64,000 bases of DNA from Flavobacteriaceae bacterium (GCA_947371275.1 CANBOV010000002.1:1-64000); one strand, 5' to 3'; positions 20,737 through 30,083 are shown, numbered from the stretch's first letter. Notes: generated from the letters alone by a model not told the origin. Made by a program: numbers and translations.

Positions 20737-21600
20737 ATGATTCAATACAACCCTAAAGACTGGATTACTTTTATCTTTCGATTTCATAAGTCGGATACTT
20801 TTAGACAATTACTACCGATGATGGTTTTTATTGGAGCCTATGCTGGAATTATATGTTATTTTGAAATAGATTATTTTAAGTTAGCCGAAGAAAGTCATGT
20901 AAAAAACATATCCATAATGCATGGTATGTTAGGTTTTGTTATCTCATTGTTATTAGCCTATCGCACTAATACTGCCTACGATCGCTGGTGGGAAGGAAGA
21001 AAATTATGGGGAGCCTTAGTAAATAACAGTCGGAATTTAGCCTTGAAACTTTCGGCTATGTTAACTGACGAAAATGATAAAAAGTATTTGCGTTTTTTGA
21101 TTCCCACTTATGCATCTGTATTAGCAAAGCACCTAAGTGACGAGGAAGTGGGACAAATCTTGTTTGACGATGTTACTTTACAAATCGATCATCAAAAGCA
21201 CAAACCTAATCAGGTGGCCAAAGCCCTATTCCAAAAAATTCATGACCTCCATAAAGAAGGAAAAATATCAGGAGAACAATTAATCATACTTAATGGAGAA
21301 TTGTTATCATTTACCGAAGTGTGTGGAGCCTGTGAGCGTATTAAAAACACCCCTATTCCCTATTCATATAGCGCATTTATCAAAAAGTTCGTCTTCTTTT
21401 ATGTGATGACATTGCCGTTTGGATATGCTTTTAACTTAGGGTATTATGTGATTCCAGTCGTAGTATTTATCTTTTATGTGTTGGCCAGTTTAGAATTAAT
21501 TGCTGAAGAAATAGAAGATCCCTTTGGCAGTGATGCAAATGATTTACCCACCAGTAAGATTGCTTCTAACATCAAGAAACATATTGAAGAAATTTTATGA
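20737..21600 (+). CDS. Bestrophin family (YneE-like) ion channel
   Basis: A 287-aa predicted pentameric anion/cation channel of the bacterial bestrophin group. Motifs seen include the N-terminal membrane segment after DTFRQLLP, the conserved block RTNTAYDRWWEGRKLWGALVN (~68-88) and the family C-terminal IEDPFGSDANDLP motif. Two further membrane segments occur near residues 210-255 (FVFFYVMTLPFGYAFNLGYY). It starts 30 bp after tolC on the same strand and may be read through from the efflux operon. A physiological role is not evident; bacterial bestrophins are implicated in ion homeostasis. Confidence 0.88.
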   Translation: MIQYNPKDWITFIFRFHKSDTFRQLLPMMVFIGAYAGIICYFEIDYFKLAEESHVKNISIMHGMLGFVISLLLAYRTNTAYDRWWEGRKLWGALVNNSRNLALKLSAMLTDENDKKYLRFLIPTYASVLAKHLSDEEVGQILFDDVTLQIDHQKHKPNQVAKALFQKIHDLHKEGKISGEQLIILNGELLSFTEVCGACERIKNTPIPYSYSAFIKKFVFFYVMTLPFGYAFNLGYYVIPVVVFIFYVLASLELIAEEIEDPFGSDANDLPTSKIASNIKKHIEEIL

Positions 21601-21657
21601 TTTCATTTTTGGGTTATGCCATTTAAAATACTACTTTAGTAATGATTATTACATACT

Positions 21658-22584
21658 ATGTCCATTAAAGCATTACTACATAAACCGGCCCTCACTCATG
21701 AAAAGTCTCTAAAGACTTTGGTTGAAAACCGAACTATTTTTTCATTAGACCATTGTGAACTAAATATTTTTGAAACCTATCAAAAGTCGGATTTGGTCCC
21801 TTTGAAGTTTAATGACTTGGTGGTTACAAGTATGCTACGTGGTAAAAAAGTAATGCATCTTTTTGACGAACCACAATTTGAATACCTTCCTGGAGAAACG
21901 GTAATTGTTCCTTCAAACGTGGAGATGAAAATTGATTTCCCTGAAGCATCCAAAGATAATCCTACTCAATGCATTGCGCTAGCTATCGACAACAATATCA
22001 TCACCAATACGCTGGATTTTCTTAATGAAAAGTATCCTAAAGAAGGGAAAAGTAATTTATGGAAATTAGACCATGAGAATTATTTCTTTTATAATAATGT
22101 TGAATTGGCCGCTACAATCAATAAACTGATTAAGGAATGTATGGGTGATTCAATTACTAAAGATGCCATAGCTGATTTAACCTTGCAAGAGCTCATTATC
22201 CGCATTATTCAAACTCAAACTGCAAAACGATTTGAAAATGAAAAACTCATCGATAGCAACAGTCCTATTTCGCCTTCCATAGCGTTTATCAAAAATAATA
22301 TACGGGAGACCATAAATTTAAAAGACTTGAGCGATAAAGCTTGTATGAGTACCACTTCTTTTTATCGCTATTTTAAAAGGGAATTAGGCATGAGTCCTAT
22401 TGAGTACATATTGAATGAAAAAATAAAATATGCCAAGAAACTCCTAAGCAATCCAAAGATTCATGTAAATGAAGTATCTTATGCTACAGGGTTTGAAGAC
22501 TGTAACTACTTTATAAGACTTTTTAAAAAATATGAGGGTGTTACGCCAAAGCAATACCAATTAATGAATTATACTTCTCATTAA
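21658..22584 (+). CDS. AraC family transcriptional regulator
   Basis: A 308-aa regulator. The N-terminal ~190 residues form a cupin-like sensing domain of the AraC_N type (YLPGETVIVPSNVEMKIDFPEA). The C-terminal ~100 residues carry the double helix-turn-helix: LKDLSDKACMSTTSFYRYFKRELGMSPIEYI, then VNEVSYATGFEDCNYFIRLFKKYEGVTPKQYQ. Its stop codon overlaps that of the convergent DUF779 gene by 4 bp. The likely target is the aldB-DUF779 transcription unit, where tandem 10-bp direct repeats spaced 21 bp apart lie upstream of the promoter. The ligand may be an aldehyde or alcohol (inference). Confidence 0.92.
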   Translation: MSIKALLHKPALTHEKSLKTLVENRTIFSLDHCELNIFETYQKSDLVPLKFNDLVVTSMLRGKKVMHLFDEPQFEYLPGETVIVPSNVEMKIDFPEASKDNPTQCIALAIDNNIITNTLDFLNEKYPKEGKSNLWKLDHENYFFYNNVELAATINKLIKECMGDSITKDAIADLTLQELIIRIIQTQTAKRFENEKLIDSNSPISPSIAFIKNNIRETINLKDLSDKACMSTTSFYRYFKRELGMSPIEYILNEKIKYAKKLLSNPKIHVNEVSYATGFEDCNYFIRLFKKYEGVTPKQYQLMNYTSH

Positions 22585-22958
22585 TCATAAGTATTAAAGG
22601 TAACAGGGTCTAACAGTTCCAACTCTTCAGGAGTAAATAATCGGTATTTAATGATGAACGTTTTTCCGTAGGGAGTTTCTAGCGAAAAGCCACCTGCTCC
22701 TATCCCATCCATTACATCTAATGTAAAATGAGCATTTTTCCAGTATTCGTATAAATCTTTATCAAGCCAGAAATCAAAACCATCTACTTGTCCTATACAT
22801 ACATCGCCCGTTCTTGTATAAAAACCCCCTTTTTCAAAACACTGAGGTTGGGTTCCTTCACAGCAACCACCCGCTTGGTAAAACATTAAATCTCCGAATT
22901 TAGCTTTAAGCATGGCAATGACAGCGAATGCTTCTTGAGTAACCTCTATTCTTTTCAT
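22581..22958 (-). CDS. DUF779 domain-containing protein
   Basis: A 125-aa protein of the DUF779 family, known to co-occur with aldehyde/alcohol dehydrogenase genes but without an assigned function. It is Cys-rich near the middle (AGGCCEGTQPQC, then GDVCIGQVDGFDFWLD), which could bind a metal or react with aldehydes. It lies 83 bp downstream of the AldB-type dehydrogenase on the same strand and is probably cotranscribed with it. The spacer holds a weak ACCGCA/TGCGGT inverted repeat. No signal peptide, so cytoplasmic. Confidence 0.9.
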   Translation of the reverse strand: MKRIEVTQEAFAVIAMLKAKFGDLMFYQAGGCCEGTQPQCFEKGGFYTRTGDVCIGQVDGFDFWLDKDLYEYWKNAHFTLDVMDGIGAGGFSLETPYGKTFIIKYRLFTPEELELLDPVTFNTYD

Positions 22959-23041
22959 CTTTTATCATTTTATAAAAACAAACCGCAAACCAACTTAAAA
23001 AAGCCAATCTGCGGTAAGTACTAAATTATTGTTTTTTTCTA

Positions 23042-24547
23042 TTAAAAGAAACCTAATTTGCTTTTACTATAAGAAATTAACATGTTTTTTGTTTGACGGT
23101 AATGTGCCAGCATCATTTTGTGATTCTCTCTTCCTATACCCGATTGTTTATAACCCCCAAATGGTGCACCTGCTGGATAGGCATGGTAGCTGTTTACCCA
23201 TACCCTACCTGCATGAATTGCTCTAGGTACTTGGTACAATTCATGAGCATCACGTGTCCAAACTCCGGCTCCTAAACCATAAAGTGTATCATTAGCGATT
23301 GCGATTGCTTCTTCTGTAGTCTTAAAAGTCGTAACTGCTAGAACTGGTCCAAATATTTCTTCTTGAAAAATTCTCATCTTATTTGTTCCTTTGAATACAG
23401 TAGGTTTAATATAGTAACCTGTATCTAAATCGCCTCCTAATTTATTTTCATCACCACCAATTAACAATTCGGCACCTTCTTCCTTTCCTAAATTAATATA
23501 GGACATGATTTTATCTCTTTGTACTTTGGAAGCTTGGGCTCCCATCATTACGGTTGGGTCTAAAGGATTTCCTGTTTTTACCGCTGCTACTCTTTCAATA
23601 ACTCTTTCAATAAATTGATCATAAATATCTTCATGTACCAATAAACGCGAAGGACAAGTACAAACCTCACCTTGGTTTAAACAATACAGAACAGCACCTT
23701 CAATAGCTTTATCTAAGAATTCATCATCAGCATCCATTACAGATGGAAAGAAAATGTTCGGTGATTTACCTCCAAGTTCTAAGGTTACTGGAACAATATT
23801 TTCGGTAGCATATTGCATTACCATTCTTCCAGTAGCTGTTGAACCTGTAAAGGCCGCTTTAGCCACTTTTGGATTTGTTACTAAAGCTCTTCCTAACTCT
23901 GAACCAAAACCATTTACAACATTAATAACTCCTGCAGGAATAATATTTCCGATTAATTCCATTAATATCATAATTGAAACTGGAGTGTTTTCAGCAGGTT
24001 TCAATACCACACAGTTTCCTGCTGCTAGCGCTGGTGCTAGTTTCCAAACAGCCATTAAAATAGGGAAGTTCCATGGAATGATTTGCGCAATTACTCCGAG
24101 TGGTTCATGTACAATCAAAGAAACAGTAGTTTCATCTAACTCACTAACAGAACCTTCTTCCGCTCTAATTACCCCTGCAAAATAACGGAAATGATCAATA
24201 GCTAATGGCAAATCAGCTGCTAAAGTTTCTCGAACAGCCTTACCGTTATCTACTGTTTCAGCTGCTGCTAAATAGGCTAAGTTATCTTCCATCACTTGAG
24301 CGATTTTGATTAGCATATTACTTCTGTCAGTAACTGAAACTTTACTCCATGTTTTGAATGCTTCGTAAGCCGCGTCAACTGCTAAGGTTAAATCTTCTTT
24401 ATTTGAATGTGCTGCTTTGGTAAACACTTTTCCGTCTACCGGAGACACTACGTCAAAATACTGTCCTGATGCTGGTGGAACAAATTTTCCTCCAATGTAA
24501 TTATCGTATTTATCTTTAAATGTGGGTCTTTGAATTAAATTACTCAT
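23042..24547 (-). CDS. aldB: Aldehyde dehydrogenase, AldB/ExaC (AcoD) type
   Basis: NAD(P)-dependent oxidation of acetaldehyde and other short aldehydes to acids. From memory the sequence closely parallels E. coli AldB across its length. Shared stretches are AADLPLAIDHFRYFAGVIRA, LELGGKSPNIFF with the general-base Glu (~257), NQGEVCTCPSRLLV with the nucleophilic Cys (~295), and the AHYRQTKNMLISYS C-terminus. I choose the ATG at 24547 (501 aa), where MSNLIQRPTFKDKYDNYIGG begins. The track start lies past a -7 box. Regulation by the nearby AraC protein is suggested by direct repeats at 24599-24629. Gene name rests on similarity alone. Confidence 0.93.
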   Translation of the reverse strand: MSNLIQRPTFKDKYDNYIGGKFVPPASGQYFDVVSPVDGKVFTKAAHSNKEDLTLAVDAAYEAFKTWSKVSVTDRSNMLIKIAQVMEDNLAYLAAAETVDNGKAVRETLAADLPLAIDHFRYFAGVIRAEEGSVSELDETTVSLIVHEPLGVIAQIIPWNFPILMAVWKLAPALAAGNCVVLKPAENTPVSIMILMELIGNIIPAGVINVVNGFGSELGRALVTNPKVAKAAFTGSTATGRMVMQYATENIVPVTLELGGKSPNIFFPSVMDADDEFLDKAIEGAVLYCLNQGEVCTCPSRLLVHEDIYDQFIERVIERVAAVKTGNPLDPTVMMGAQASKVQRDKIMSYINLGKEEGAELLIGGDENKLGGDLDTGYYIKPTVFKGTNKMRIFQEEIFGPVLAVTTFKTTEEAIAIANDTLYGLGAGVWTRDAHELYQVPRAIHAGRVWVNSYHAYPAGAPFGGYKQSGIGRENHKMMLAHYRQTKNMLISYSKSKLGFF

Positions 24548-24569
24548 AGTTTTAAATTTTTGATTTATC

Positions 24570-24577
24570 CAAAAGTA
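24570..24577 (-). promoter_or_regulatory. Candidate -7 box of aldB
   Basis: On the minus strand this reads TACTTTTG, matching TAnnTTTG, 23 bp upstream of the ATG at 24547. No TTTG is present at the -33 position. The AraC-like repeats begin there instead, as expected of an activator-dependent promoter. Confidence 0.45.
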
Positions 24578-24598
24578 CCTCCTATACTGTTTTGAGAA

Positions 24599-24629
24599 TA
24601 GCACATTTCAAGCAAATTATAGCACATTT
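24599..24629 (-). promoter_or_regulatory. Candidate AraC-family operator: two 10-bp direct repeats
   Basis: TAGCACATTT occurs at 24599-24608 and again exactly at 24620-24629 (plus-strand reading), a 21-bp period or two helical turns. Its inner edge lies 21 bp from the aldB -7 box, over the -33 position. Same-face direct repeats overlapping the promoter are the classic layout for a class II AraC/XylS activator. Confidence 0.55.
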
Positions 24630-24771
24630 TTAATGATATGAAAATAGTAACAACATATAATTACCGAAAACAAAAAAAAACCTTAAAAAACCAACAATAT
24701 GACAATCCTGCAAAACAAAAAACATCCTGTTTACTAATGAAAATATATTTTAATCTAAAAACTACAATCCT

Positions 24772-24779
24772 TATATTTG
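24772..24779 (+). promoter_or_regulatory. Candidate -7 box of pheT
   Basis: TATATTTG fits TAnnTTTG, 19 bp before the pheT ATG at 24799, leaving a short leader. The -33 position holds TTTT rather than TTTG. Confidence 0.5.
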
Positions 24780-24798
24780 CAGCCTTAAATAGGTATAC

Positions 24799-27219
24799 AT
24801 GAGAATTTCATACAATTGGTTAAAACAATTCATTAAAATAGATTTAAAATCAGAAGAAACTTCGGCAATCCTTACTGATTTAGGATTGGAAGTAGAGGTG
24901 GTTGAGAAATACCAATCGGTTCGTGGTGGTCTTGAAGGAGTCGTTGTAGGTCATGTGTTAAGTTGTGAAAAACATCCTGATGCCGATCGCTTGAAAATTA
25001 CTAAAGTAGACTTGGGAGATGGAACACCTGTACAAATTGTTTGCGGAGCTGCTAATGTTGCTGCAGGCCAAAAAGTTCCTGTTGCTACTATTGGCACAAA
25101 ATTGTTTGACAAGGAAGGGGTAGAATTTGAAATCAAAAAAGGAAAAATTCGAGGACAAGAAAGTCATGGTATGATTTGTGCTGAAGACGAATTAGGATTG
25201 GGTACCAGTCATGAAGGAATAATGGTATTGGATGACAAATTGAAACCAGGGACTCCTTGCGCTAAAGTATTCAATATTGAAAATGATGAAGTATTTGAAA
25301 TTGGGCTTACCCCCAACCGAGCGGATGCGATGTCTCATTATGGTGTAGCGCGAGATTTAAGAGCAAGTCTACTTCAAAAAAACAGCAATATCGAATTGAT
25401 TACCCCATCGGTAAGTACGTTTCGTATAGACAAAAGAACATTGAAGATTGACGTTGATGTTAAGGATAATAAATTAGCTCCAAGATATTGTGGGGTTACA
25501 CTTTCCGGGATAACGGTAAAACCATCTCCTGATTGGTTACAAAACCGCTTAAAAGCCATTGGACTTACCCCTAAAAACAATATTGTTGACGTTACTAATT
25601 ATATCCTTCATGATTTAGGACAACCGTTGCATGCATTTGACGCCTCTAAAATTAATGGGAAAATCATCGTTAAGACATTGGCTGCTGGCACAAAATTCAC
25701 CACGCTAGATGATGTTGAAAGAAGCTTACATGAAGAAGACTTAATGATTTGTGATGAAAAAGGACCGCTTTGTATGGCAGGTGTATTTGGAGGGAAAAAT
25801 TCGGGAGTAACTGAAACCACAAATACGATATTTTTAGAAAGCGCTTATTTCAATCCCGTATCTGTTCGTAAAACCGCTAAGAGACATGCATTAAACACTG
25901 ATGCTTCTTTCCGTTTTGAAAGAGGTATTGACCCTAATATTACGGAATTTGCTTTAAAACGTGCTGCTTTATTGATTAAAGAAATAACAGGAGGTGAAAT
26001 CACATCAGATATCATCGATATCTACCCTAAGGCCATTGAAGACTTCCGCGTGTTTTTGAACTTTGATAAAACAACTAAACTGATAGGCCAAGAATTATCA
26101 AAAGAAACAATTAAGAAAATTTTGGCTTCATTAGACATTAAAGTGACAACTGTTTCTGATGCTGGCTTAGGATTAATCATTCCGTCGTATCGAGTAGATG
26201 TGCAGAGAGAAATTGATGTAATTGAAGAAATCTTGCGGGTGTATGGTTATAACAACATCAATTTTACCAAAAAATTAAATGCTACGGTGGCTAACTCAGC
26301 TCGTACCGAAGATTACAAAATACAAAACATTATTGCTGCGCAATTGAATGCCAAAGGGTTTCATGAAATGATGGCCAATTCATTAACCACTCCTGATTAT
26401 GTGAAGTTAACAAACATGCTTAAAGAAGAATATAACGTAATGATGTTGAATCCGTTGAGTAATGATTTGTCGGTGATGCGTCAGTCTTTGTTATTTTCTG
26501 GATTAGAAGCAGTGTCTTATAACATCAACCGCAGAAATGGGGATTTGAAATTATTTGAATTTGGTAAGACCTACCACAAATTACCGTCGGGGTATGATGA
26601 GCCTAAGCACTTGACTTTATTTGTTTCGGGTGACCGTTCGGAAGAGAGTTGGACTTTGAATCAAAAGCCAACAGACTTCTTCTTATTCAAAGGTTACGTA
26701 AACAGTATCTTAGAGCGATTGGGCATTTGTAAAGTCCAAAACAAGCCTTTATCCTCTGATGTATTTGCCGAAGGAATGGCTATTGCTTGCGGTCAAGATA
26801 CTTTGGTAGAATTTGGCACTGTAAAGAAATCAATATTGAAACATTTTGACATCAAGCAAGAGGTATTCTATGCAGATTTCAACTGGAACTTACTATTGAA
26901 ATTATTATCTACTAAAATAAAATTTGTTGAATTGCCAAAATATCCAGAAGTGCGCCGGGATTTAGCGCTACTGGTTGATGAAGCGGTTGCGTTTGAATCC
27001 ATTTATAGTATTGCGCGTCAAACCGAAAAATCGTTATTGAAAGACGTGAATTTATTTGATGTATACCAAGGGAAAAACCTTCCAGAAGGCAAGAAGTCGT
27101 ATGCTGTGAGTTTCACCTTGCAAGACACTACAAAAACCTTAACAGAGGAGCAAATTGATAAAATCATGAACAAGCTTCAAAAGAATATGGAAAACGAACT
27201 GGGTGCCAGTTTACGATAA
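24799..27219 (+). CDS. pheT: Phenylalanine--tRNA ligase beta subunit
   Basis: Beta chain of the heterotetrameric PheRS. The 806 aa show all expected domains. There is an N-terminal EMAP/tRNA-binding domain (VVGHVLSCEKHPDADRLKITKV, ~50-72) and B3/B4 editing domains. B5 modules and the catalytic-like core include FRFERGIDPNITEFALKRAA. The C-terminal ferredoxin-fold anticodon-binding domain begins near YPEVRRDLALLVDE. The alpha subunit (pheS) is not in the window, so the subunit genes are unlinked here. A strong bidirectional hairpin follows the stop codon. Confidence 0.98.
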   Translation: MRISYNWLKQFIKIDLKSEETSAILTDLGLEVEVVEKYQSVRGGLEGVVVGHVLSCEKHPDADRLKITKVDLGDGTPVQIVCGAANVAAGQKVPVATIGTKLFDKEGVEFEIKKGKIRGQESHGMICAEDELGLGTSHEGIMVLDDKLKPGTPCAKVFNIENDEVFEIGLTPNRADAMSHYGVARDLRASLLQKNSNIELITPSVSTFRIDKRTLKIDVDVKDNKLAPRYCGVTLSGITVKPSPDWLQNRLKAIGLTPKNNIVDVTNYILHDLGQPLHAFDASKINGKIIVKTLAAGTKFTTLDDVERSLHEEDLMICDEKGPLCMAGVFGGKNSGVTETTNTIFLESAYFNPVSVRKTAKRHALNTDASFRFERGIDPNITEFALKRAALLIKEITGGEITSDIIDIYPKAIEDFRVFLNFDKTTKLIGQELSKETIKKILASLDIKVTTVSDAGLGLIIPSYRVDVQREIDVIEEILRVYGYNNINFTKKLNATVANSARTEDYKIQNIIAAQLNAKGFHEMMANSLTTPDYVKLTNMLKEEYNVMMLNPLSNDLSVMRQSLLFSGLEAVSYNINRRNGDLKLFEFGKTYHKLPSGYDEPKHLTLFVSGDRSEESWTLNQKPTDFFLFKGYVNSILERLGICKVQNKPLSSDVFAEGMAIACGQDTLVEFGTVKKSILKHFDIKQEVFYADFNWNLLLKLLSTKIKFVELPKYPEVRRDLALLVDEAVAFESIYSIARQTEKSLLKDVNLFDVYQGKNLPEGKKSYAVSFTLQDTTKTLTEEQIDKIMNKLQKNMENELGASLR

Positions 27220-27220
27220 A

Positions 27221-27250
27221 AAAAAGCCTCACATAGTGAGGCTTTTTTTT
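27221..27250. terminator. Bidirectional terminator between pheT and the fasciclin gene
   Basis: AAGCCTCAC-ATA-GTGAGGCTT forms a 9-bp stem with an A tract on the left and a T tract on the right, so it can end both convergent genes. Confidence 0.85.
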
Positions 27251-27278
27251 CAAAATCTATTCACAGTGCAACTAAAAA

Positions 27279-27845
27279 TTATTCTTTAGGTGTCAATACA
27301 GCATCAATCACATGGATTACACCGTTTGACTGATACACATCAGCAAGGGTTATTTTGGCACTTTCCCCCTTTTCATCAGTAATATAAAAATATTTTCCTT
27401 TCATCCCTACTGAAAGTATTCCTCCGCTAACCGTTTTCAGCACTGCTTTTCCATTACTTTCTTTGATTAATTTTGTCAAAATCATTTCATCTAGTTTTCC
27501 TGGGACTACATGATAGGTTAAAATTGCTTGCAATAGTTTCTTGTTTTCTGGTTTTAATAAAGTCTCAATTGTACCCTTTGGTAATTTATCAAAGGCAGCA
27601 TTGGTTGGGGCAAACACGGTGAATGGTCCTTTAGTTTGCAGTGTTTCTACTAAACCAGCGGCTTTGACCGCAGCTACTAATGTAGTATGGTCTTTAGAAT
27701 TAACTGCATTTTCGATAATGTTCTTAGAAGGATACATAGCGGCGCCTCCTACCATTACGCTTTTCTCTTTTTGTGCAACAGCGAAATTCCCTGCTAACAT
27801 CGCTAAGGCTAGTAGCATCAATGTAATTAAATTTTGTTTTTTCAT
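27279..27845 (-). CDS. Fasciclin (FAS1) domain protein, secreted
   Basis: A 188-aa protein with a signal peptide (LITLMLLALAMLAGNFAVAQ) and one FAS1 domain. The family H1 and H2 blocks are visible: VETLQTKGPFTVFAPTNAAFDKLP around residues 68-92, and the C-terminal SNGVIHVIDAVLTP. FAS1 domains act in cell-surface adhesion and in biofilm or matrix contacts. Here the protein is likely periplasmic or released, since no T9SS sorting domain or lipobox is present. Single gene, convergent with pheT. Confidence 0.93.
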   Translation of the reverse strand: MKKQNLITLMLLALAMLAGNFAVAQKEKSVMVGGAAMYPSKNIIENAVNSKDHTTLVAAVKAAGLVETLQTKGPFTVFAPTNAAFDKLPKGTIETLLKPENKKLLQAILTYHVVPGKLDEMILTKLIKESNGKAVLKTVSGGILSVGMKGKYFYITDEKGESAKITLADVYQSNGVIHVIDAVLTPKE

Positions 27846-28079
27846 TTTCTCTTGTTTATTAATAGTTATAGAAGCATTTACGAGACTAATTATTAATTGG
27901 TTTTTGAAACTAGCTTTTATTTAGAAAATTACATCGTACAGTGCTACCTTAGCCTCAATTACCTCATTAATTTAATATTTTGCTAATAGTTCGTTGAAAA
28001 CTTTGTGTTTGAAGTGGCCCCATTACATAGTGTGCTTTTGCAGTTATAAGCTTCTGAAGTAAATTAAAATAAATCAAAA

Positions 28080-28112
28080 AAAAAGCCCTCTCATTACTGA
28101 AAGGGCTTCACT
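28080..28112 (-). terminator. Terminator of typA
   Basis: Read on the minus strand, AAGCCCT-loop-AGGGCTT is followed by a run of nine T residues, 20 bp downstream of the typA stop codon. Confidence 0.75.
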
Positions 28113-28128
28113 TATTTTAGAATGTAAA

Positions 28129-29925
28129 TTACATTTTATTTCGTTTTCTATCATTTTCGTTCAAATAGATTTTTCTCAAACGAATAGATTTTGGCGTTAC
28201 CTCTACGTATTCGTCTTTTTGAATGTATTCTAAAGCTTCTTCTAAAGAGAAAATAATTGGCGGAATAATTCTCGCCTTTTCATCATTTCCTGAAGAACGA
28301 ACGTTTGATTGCTTTTTCGCCTTAGTAACGTTTATACTCATATCATCGCTACGAGAGTTTTCTCCAATAACCTGACCTTCGTATATTTCGTCATTTGGAT
28401 TTACGAAGAATTTACCACGGTCTTGTAATTTATCAATTGAATATGGAATTGCTTTTCCGTTCTCCATAGAGATTAATGATCCATTGTTTCTTCCTGGAAT
28501 TTCACCTTTGTAAGGTTCATACCCAATATAACGGTGTGCCATGATTGCTTCACCTGCTGTAGCGGTCAACAATTGATTACGCAATCCGATAATTCCACGT
28601 GATGGAATGTTAAATTTTACAATCATACGCTCCCCTTTAGCTTCCATAGAAAGCATTTCTCCTTTACGGATGGACACAAACTCTACCGCTCTACCAGAAA
28701 GGTGCTCAGGTAAATCGATAGTTAATTCCTCAATTGGCTCACATTTAACACCATCAATTTCTTTGATTATTACTTGTGGTTGTCCAATTTGCAATTCATA
28801 TCCTTCTCTTCTCATCGTTTCGATAAGAACCGATAAGTGAAGTACACCACGACCAAAAACCATGAACTTATCTGCAGAGTCAGTTTCTCCTAATTTCATG
28901 GCTAGGTTTTTCTCTAACTCTTTAGTAAGTCTGTCTCTGATGTGTCTTGATGTCACAAATTTTCCTTCTTTACCAAAGAAAGGTGAATCATTAATAGTAA
29001 ACAACATACTCATTGTTGGCTCATCGATCGCAATCGTTTGCAATGCTTCTGGGTTTTCAAAATCAGCGATAGTATCTCCAATTTCAAAACCTTCTACTCC
29101 AACGATAGCGCAAATATCTCCGGCTATAACTTCAGCGACTTTTTTACGCCCAAGACCTTCAAAAGTATGTAATTCTTTAATTCTTGATTTCATTATTGTA
29201 CCATCTCTTTTTACTAAAGAGATTGGCATTCCTTCTTTAAGAACACCTCTTTCTAAACGACCAATCGCAATACGACCGGTGAACGAAGAGAAATCTAAAG
29301 AGGTAATCAACATTTGTGGTGTTCCTTCAGATACTTTTGGAGCAGGCACATTAGCTACTACCATATCTAATAAAGGTTCGATATTGGTCGTCATATTTTC
29401 CCAGTGGTCAGACATCCAGTTGTTTTTGGCTGAACCGTAAACAGTTGGGAAGTCTAATTGCCATTCTTCTGCTCCTAATTCGAACATTAAGTCAAATACT
29501 TTTTCGTGTACTTCTTCAGGAGTACAGTTTTCTTTATCTACTTTATTTATAACTACGCACGGTTTTAATCCTAAATCAATTGCTTTTTGCAATACAAAAC
29601 GTGTTTGCGGCATCGGCCCTTCAAATGCATCTACTAATAGACAAACACCATCCGCCATATTTAATACACGTTCTACTTCACCACCAAAATCGGCGTGACC
29701 TGGGGTGTCGATAATATTGATTTTTGTTCCTTTATAAACTACTGAAACGTTTTTTGATGTGATAGTAATACCTCTTTCACGCTCAAGGTCGTTGTTGTCA
29801 AGAATTAAGTCACCGGTATTTTCGTTTTCACGAAATAATTGACAGTGATACATGATTTTGTCAACCAAAGTAGTTTTACCGTGGTCAACGTGAGCAATAA
29901 TTGCAATGTTTCTGATAGATTCCAT
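28129..29925 (-). CDS. typA: Translational GTPase TypA/BipA
   Basis: Ribosome-associated EF-G-like GTPase involved in ribosome assembly and stress adaptation. From ATG 29925 it is 598 aa, the usual length. G motifs are all present: AHVDHGKTTL (G1), RGIT (G2), DTPGHADFGG (G3) and NKVDK (G4). Domain II, the EF-G-like domain and the TypA-specific C-terminus follow. The ORF-track start at 29955 is upstream of a TACCTTTG -7 box at 29945-29952 and would not be transcribed. MESIRNIAIIAHVDHG is the family N-terminus. Confidence 0.98.
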   Translation of the reverse strand: MESIRNIAIIAHVDHGKTTLVDKIMYHCQLFRENENTGDLILDNNDLERERGITITSKNVSVVYKGTKINIIDTPGHADFGGEVERVLNMADGVCLLVDAFEGPMPQTRFVLQKAIDLGLKPCVVINKVDKENCTPEEVHEKVFDLMFELGAEEWQLDFPTVYGSAKNNWMSDHWENMTTNIEPLLDMVVANVPAPKVSEGTPQMLITSLDFSSFTGRIAIGRLERGVLKEGMPISLVKRDGTIMKSRIKELHTFEGLGRKKVAEVIAGDICAIVGVEGFEIGDTIADFENPEALQTIAIDEPTMSMLFTINDSPFFGKEGKFVTSRHIRDRLTKELEKNLAMKLGETDSADKFMVFGRGVLHLSVLIETMRREGYELQIGQPQVIIKEIDGVKCEPIEELTIDLPEHLSGRAVEFVSIRKGEMLSMEAKGERMIVKFNIPSRGIIGLRNQLLTATAGEAIMAHRYIGYEPYKGEIPGRNNGSLISMENGKAIPYSIDKLQDRGKFFVNPNDEIYEGQVIGENSRSDDMSINVTKAKKQSNVRSSGNDEKARIIPPIIFSLEEALEYIQKDEYVEVTPKSIRLRKIYLNENDRKRNKM

Positions 29926-29944
29926 GTGTGCTTTTTTGTGGGTG

Positions 29945-29952
29945 CAAAGGTA
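29945..29952 (-). promoter_or_regulatory. Candidate -7 box of typA
   Basis: TACCTTTG on the minus strand matches TAnnTTTG, 20 bp before the ATG at 29925. It argues against the longer ORF-track start. No matching -33 TTTG at 17-23 bp. Confidence 0.45.
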
Positions 29953-30075
29953 CACTTTATTTTTATATAAAAAACCATTAACAAATTAGTTTACACTTTA
30001 TTAAAACTATGCTCATAGTTCATAAAATCCTTGATAAGTTTTAGTACAATTTTTTTCAACTAATTTGAAAATATA

Positions 30076-30083
30076 TATATTTG
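30076..30083 (+). promoter_or_regulatory. Candidate -7 box just upstream of the PAS kinase
   Basis: TATATTTG ends 5 bp before ATG 30089. If it is used, transcription would begin at or near the start codon. It also places the track TTG start (30065) upstream of the transcript. Confidence 0.35.

Noticed and set aside
22975-23020. ACCGCA/TGCGGT inverted repeat between aldB and DUF779 genes
   Set aside because: Six-base stem with a ~20-nt loop and no T tract; too weak to call a terminator, and the genes are likely cotranscribed.
28862-29440. 192-aa plus-strand ORF opposite typA
   Set aside because: Antisense shadow of a highly conserved gene with no recognisable protein features.
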